5,918 bases of DNA, taken from an uncultured Eggerthellaceae bacterium (GTDB lineage Bacteria > Actinomycetota > Coriobacteriia > Coriobacteriales > Eggerthellaceae). Below, piece by piece: positions 5,716-5,918 of the stretch. Location: positions 1-5,918 of the forward strand of contig CAMOUE010000139.1 of NCBI GenBank assembly GCA_946626265.1, given 5' to 3'. The notes beneath the pieces were generated by a model, which saw only the letters and a list, made by a program, of their open reading frames with translations, made no database searches and was not told where the DNA came from. The translations under genes and the position numbers were made by a program. Position 1 is the stretch's first letter, and each line of letters starts with the position of its first letter.

Positions 5716-5918
5716 GTCGGTGCCAAGTGGACCGCCGACGAGCTCATCGCCGGCGTCGAGGGCGTGCACGTCGTTGAGGGCGCGGCTGCAAAGCAGGTCG
5801 TGATCGAGGGCGGCCGGGCAACCGGCGTCGTCGCGCGCATAGACGGCAAAACCGAGCTCATGCCCGCCGACTTGGTCGTGCTTGCGGCGGGAGGGCTGGG
5901 CACGCCCGTCATCCTCGA
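5716..5918 (+). pseudogene. N-terminally truncated GMC-type FAD-dependent oxidoreductase fragment
   Basis: From 5716 one frame runs open to the right edge: VGAKWTADELIAGVEG, then a strand-rich stretch, IEGGRATGVVARI, and PADLVVLAAGGLGTPVIL at the end. GAKW, GRATGV and the VLAAGG-GTP-IL segment are typical of the FAD-binding domain of GMC-like flavin oxidoreductases, where the first follows a Gly/Cys-rich turn and the last packs against the flavin. In complete proteins about 150-200 residues, including the N-terminal GxGxxG dinucleotide motif, precede this part. Here an in-frame TGA (5713-5715) and the preceding gene's stop at 5704 lie directly upstream, and no start codon with a ribosome binding site is visible. 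The upstream sequence shows no missing N-terminus in any frame. I infer a deletion or recombination junction between about 5704 and 5716. The gene may continue intact beyond the window but cannot make a complete enzyme from here. Confidence 0.62.

Overview
The window is GC-rich throughout, with high G/C at third codon positions. It carries a heterodimer-type ABC exporter half, a PadR regulator, an MFS transporter and a fragment of a flavin oxidoreductase. This mix, together with GTG starts, suggests a high-GC Gram-positive. My best guess is a gut actinomycete of the Coriobacteriia (Eggerthellaceae-like). That assignment is inference from style and gene content; there is no marker gene here.

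Layout from left to right. (1) 2-1849 (+): an ABC exporter half with fused membrane and ATPase domains. Its start lies at or beyond the left edge and its C-terminus is complete. (2) 1850-2135: no intact gene. It holds a short minus-strand reading frame whose first ~30 codons look like the start of an arginase/agmatinase-family gene, cut off at a small palindromic motif. (3) 2136-2865 (-): an unrecognised gene of about 243 residues, broken by one frameshift at a CG-dinucleotide run (2585-2590). It has a good ribosome binding site and a TATAAT -10 box. (4) 2866-2994: a divergent promoter region with a perfect 10-bp palindrome over the probable padR -35 box. (5) 2995-3561 (+): a PadR-family repressor. 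(6) 3562-3679: a leader holding two separate inverted repeats. (7) 3680-4966 (+): a 12-TM MFS transporter with an Ala/Pro/Asp repeat in its central loop. (8) 4967-5167: a short hairpin and a threefold 10-bp tandem repeat. (9) 5168-5704 (+): a 178-residue cysteine-containing protein of uncertain family. (10) 5716-5918 (+): the interior of a GMC-type FAD-dependent oxidoreductase with no N-terminus, running off the right edge.

The functional core is probably the PadR/MFS pair, a locally regulated efflux unit: the repressor would control itself and the transporter through the inverted repeats around both genes. The ABC exporter half is probably the second subunit of a heterodimer whose partner lies to the left. 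Three decayed or truncated genes lie in under 6 kb, which suggests an accessory region undergoing gene loss and rearrangement. I see no tRNA, rRNA, CRISPR array, complete insertion sequence or convincing new multi-gene system. The observations most worth checking are the frameshift, the two truncated genes and the possible PadR operators.
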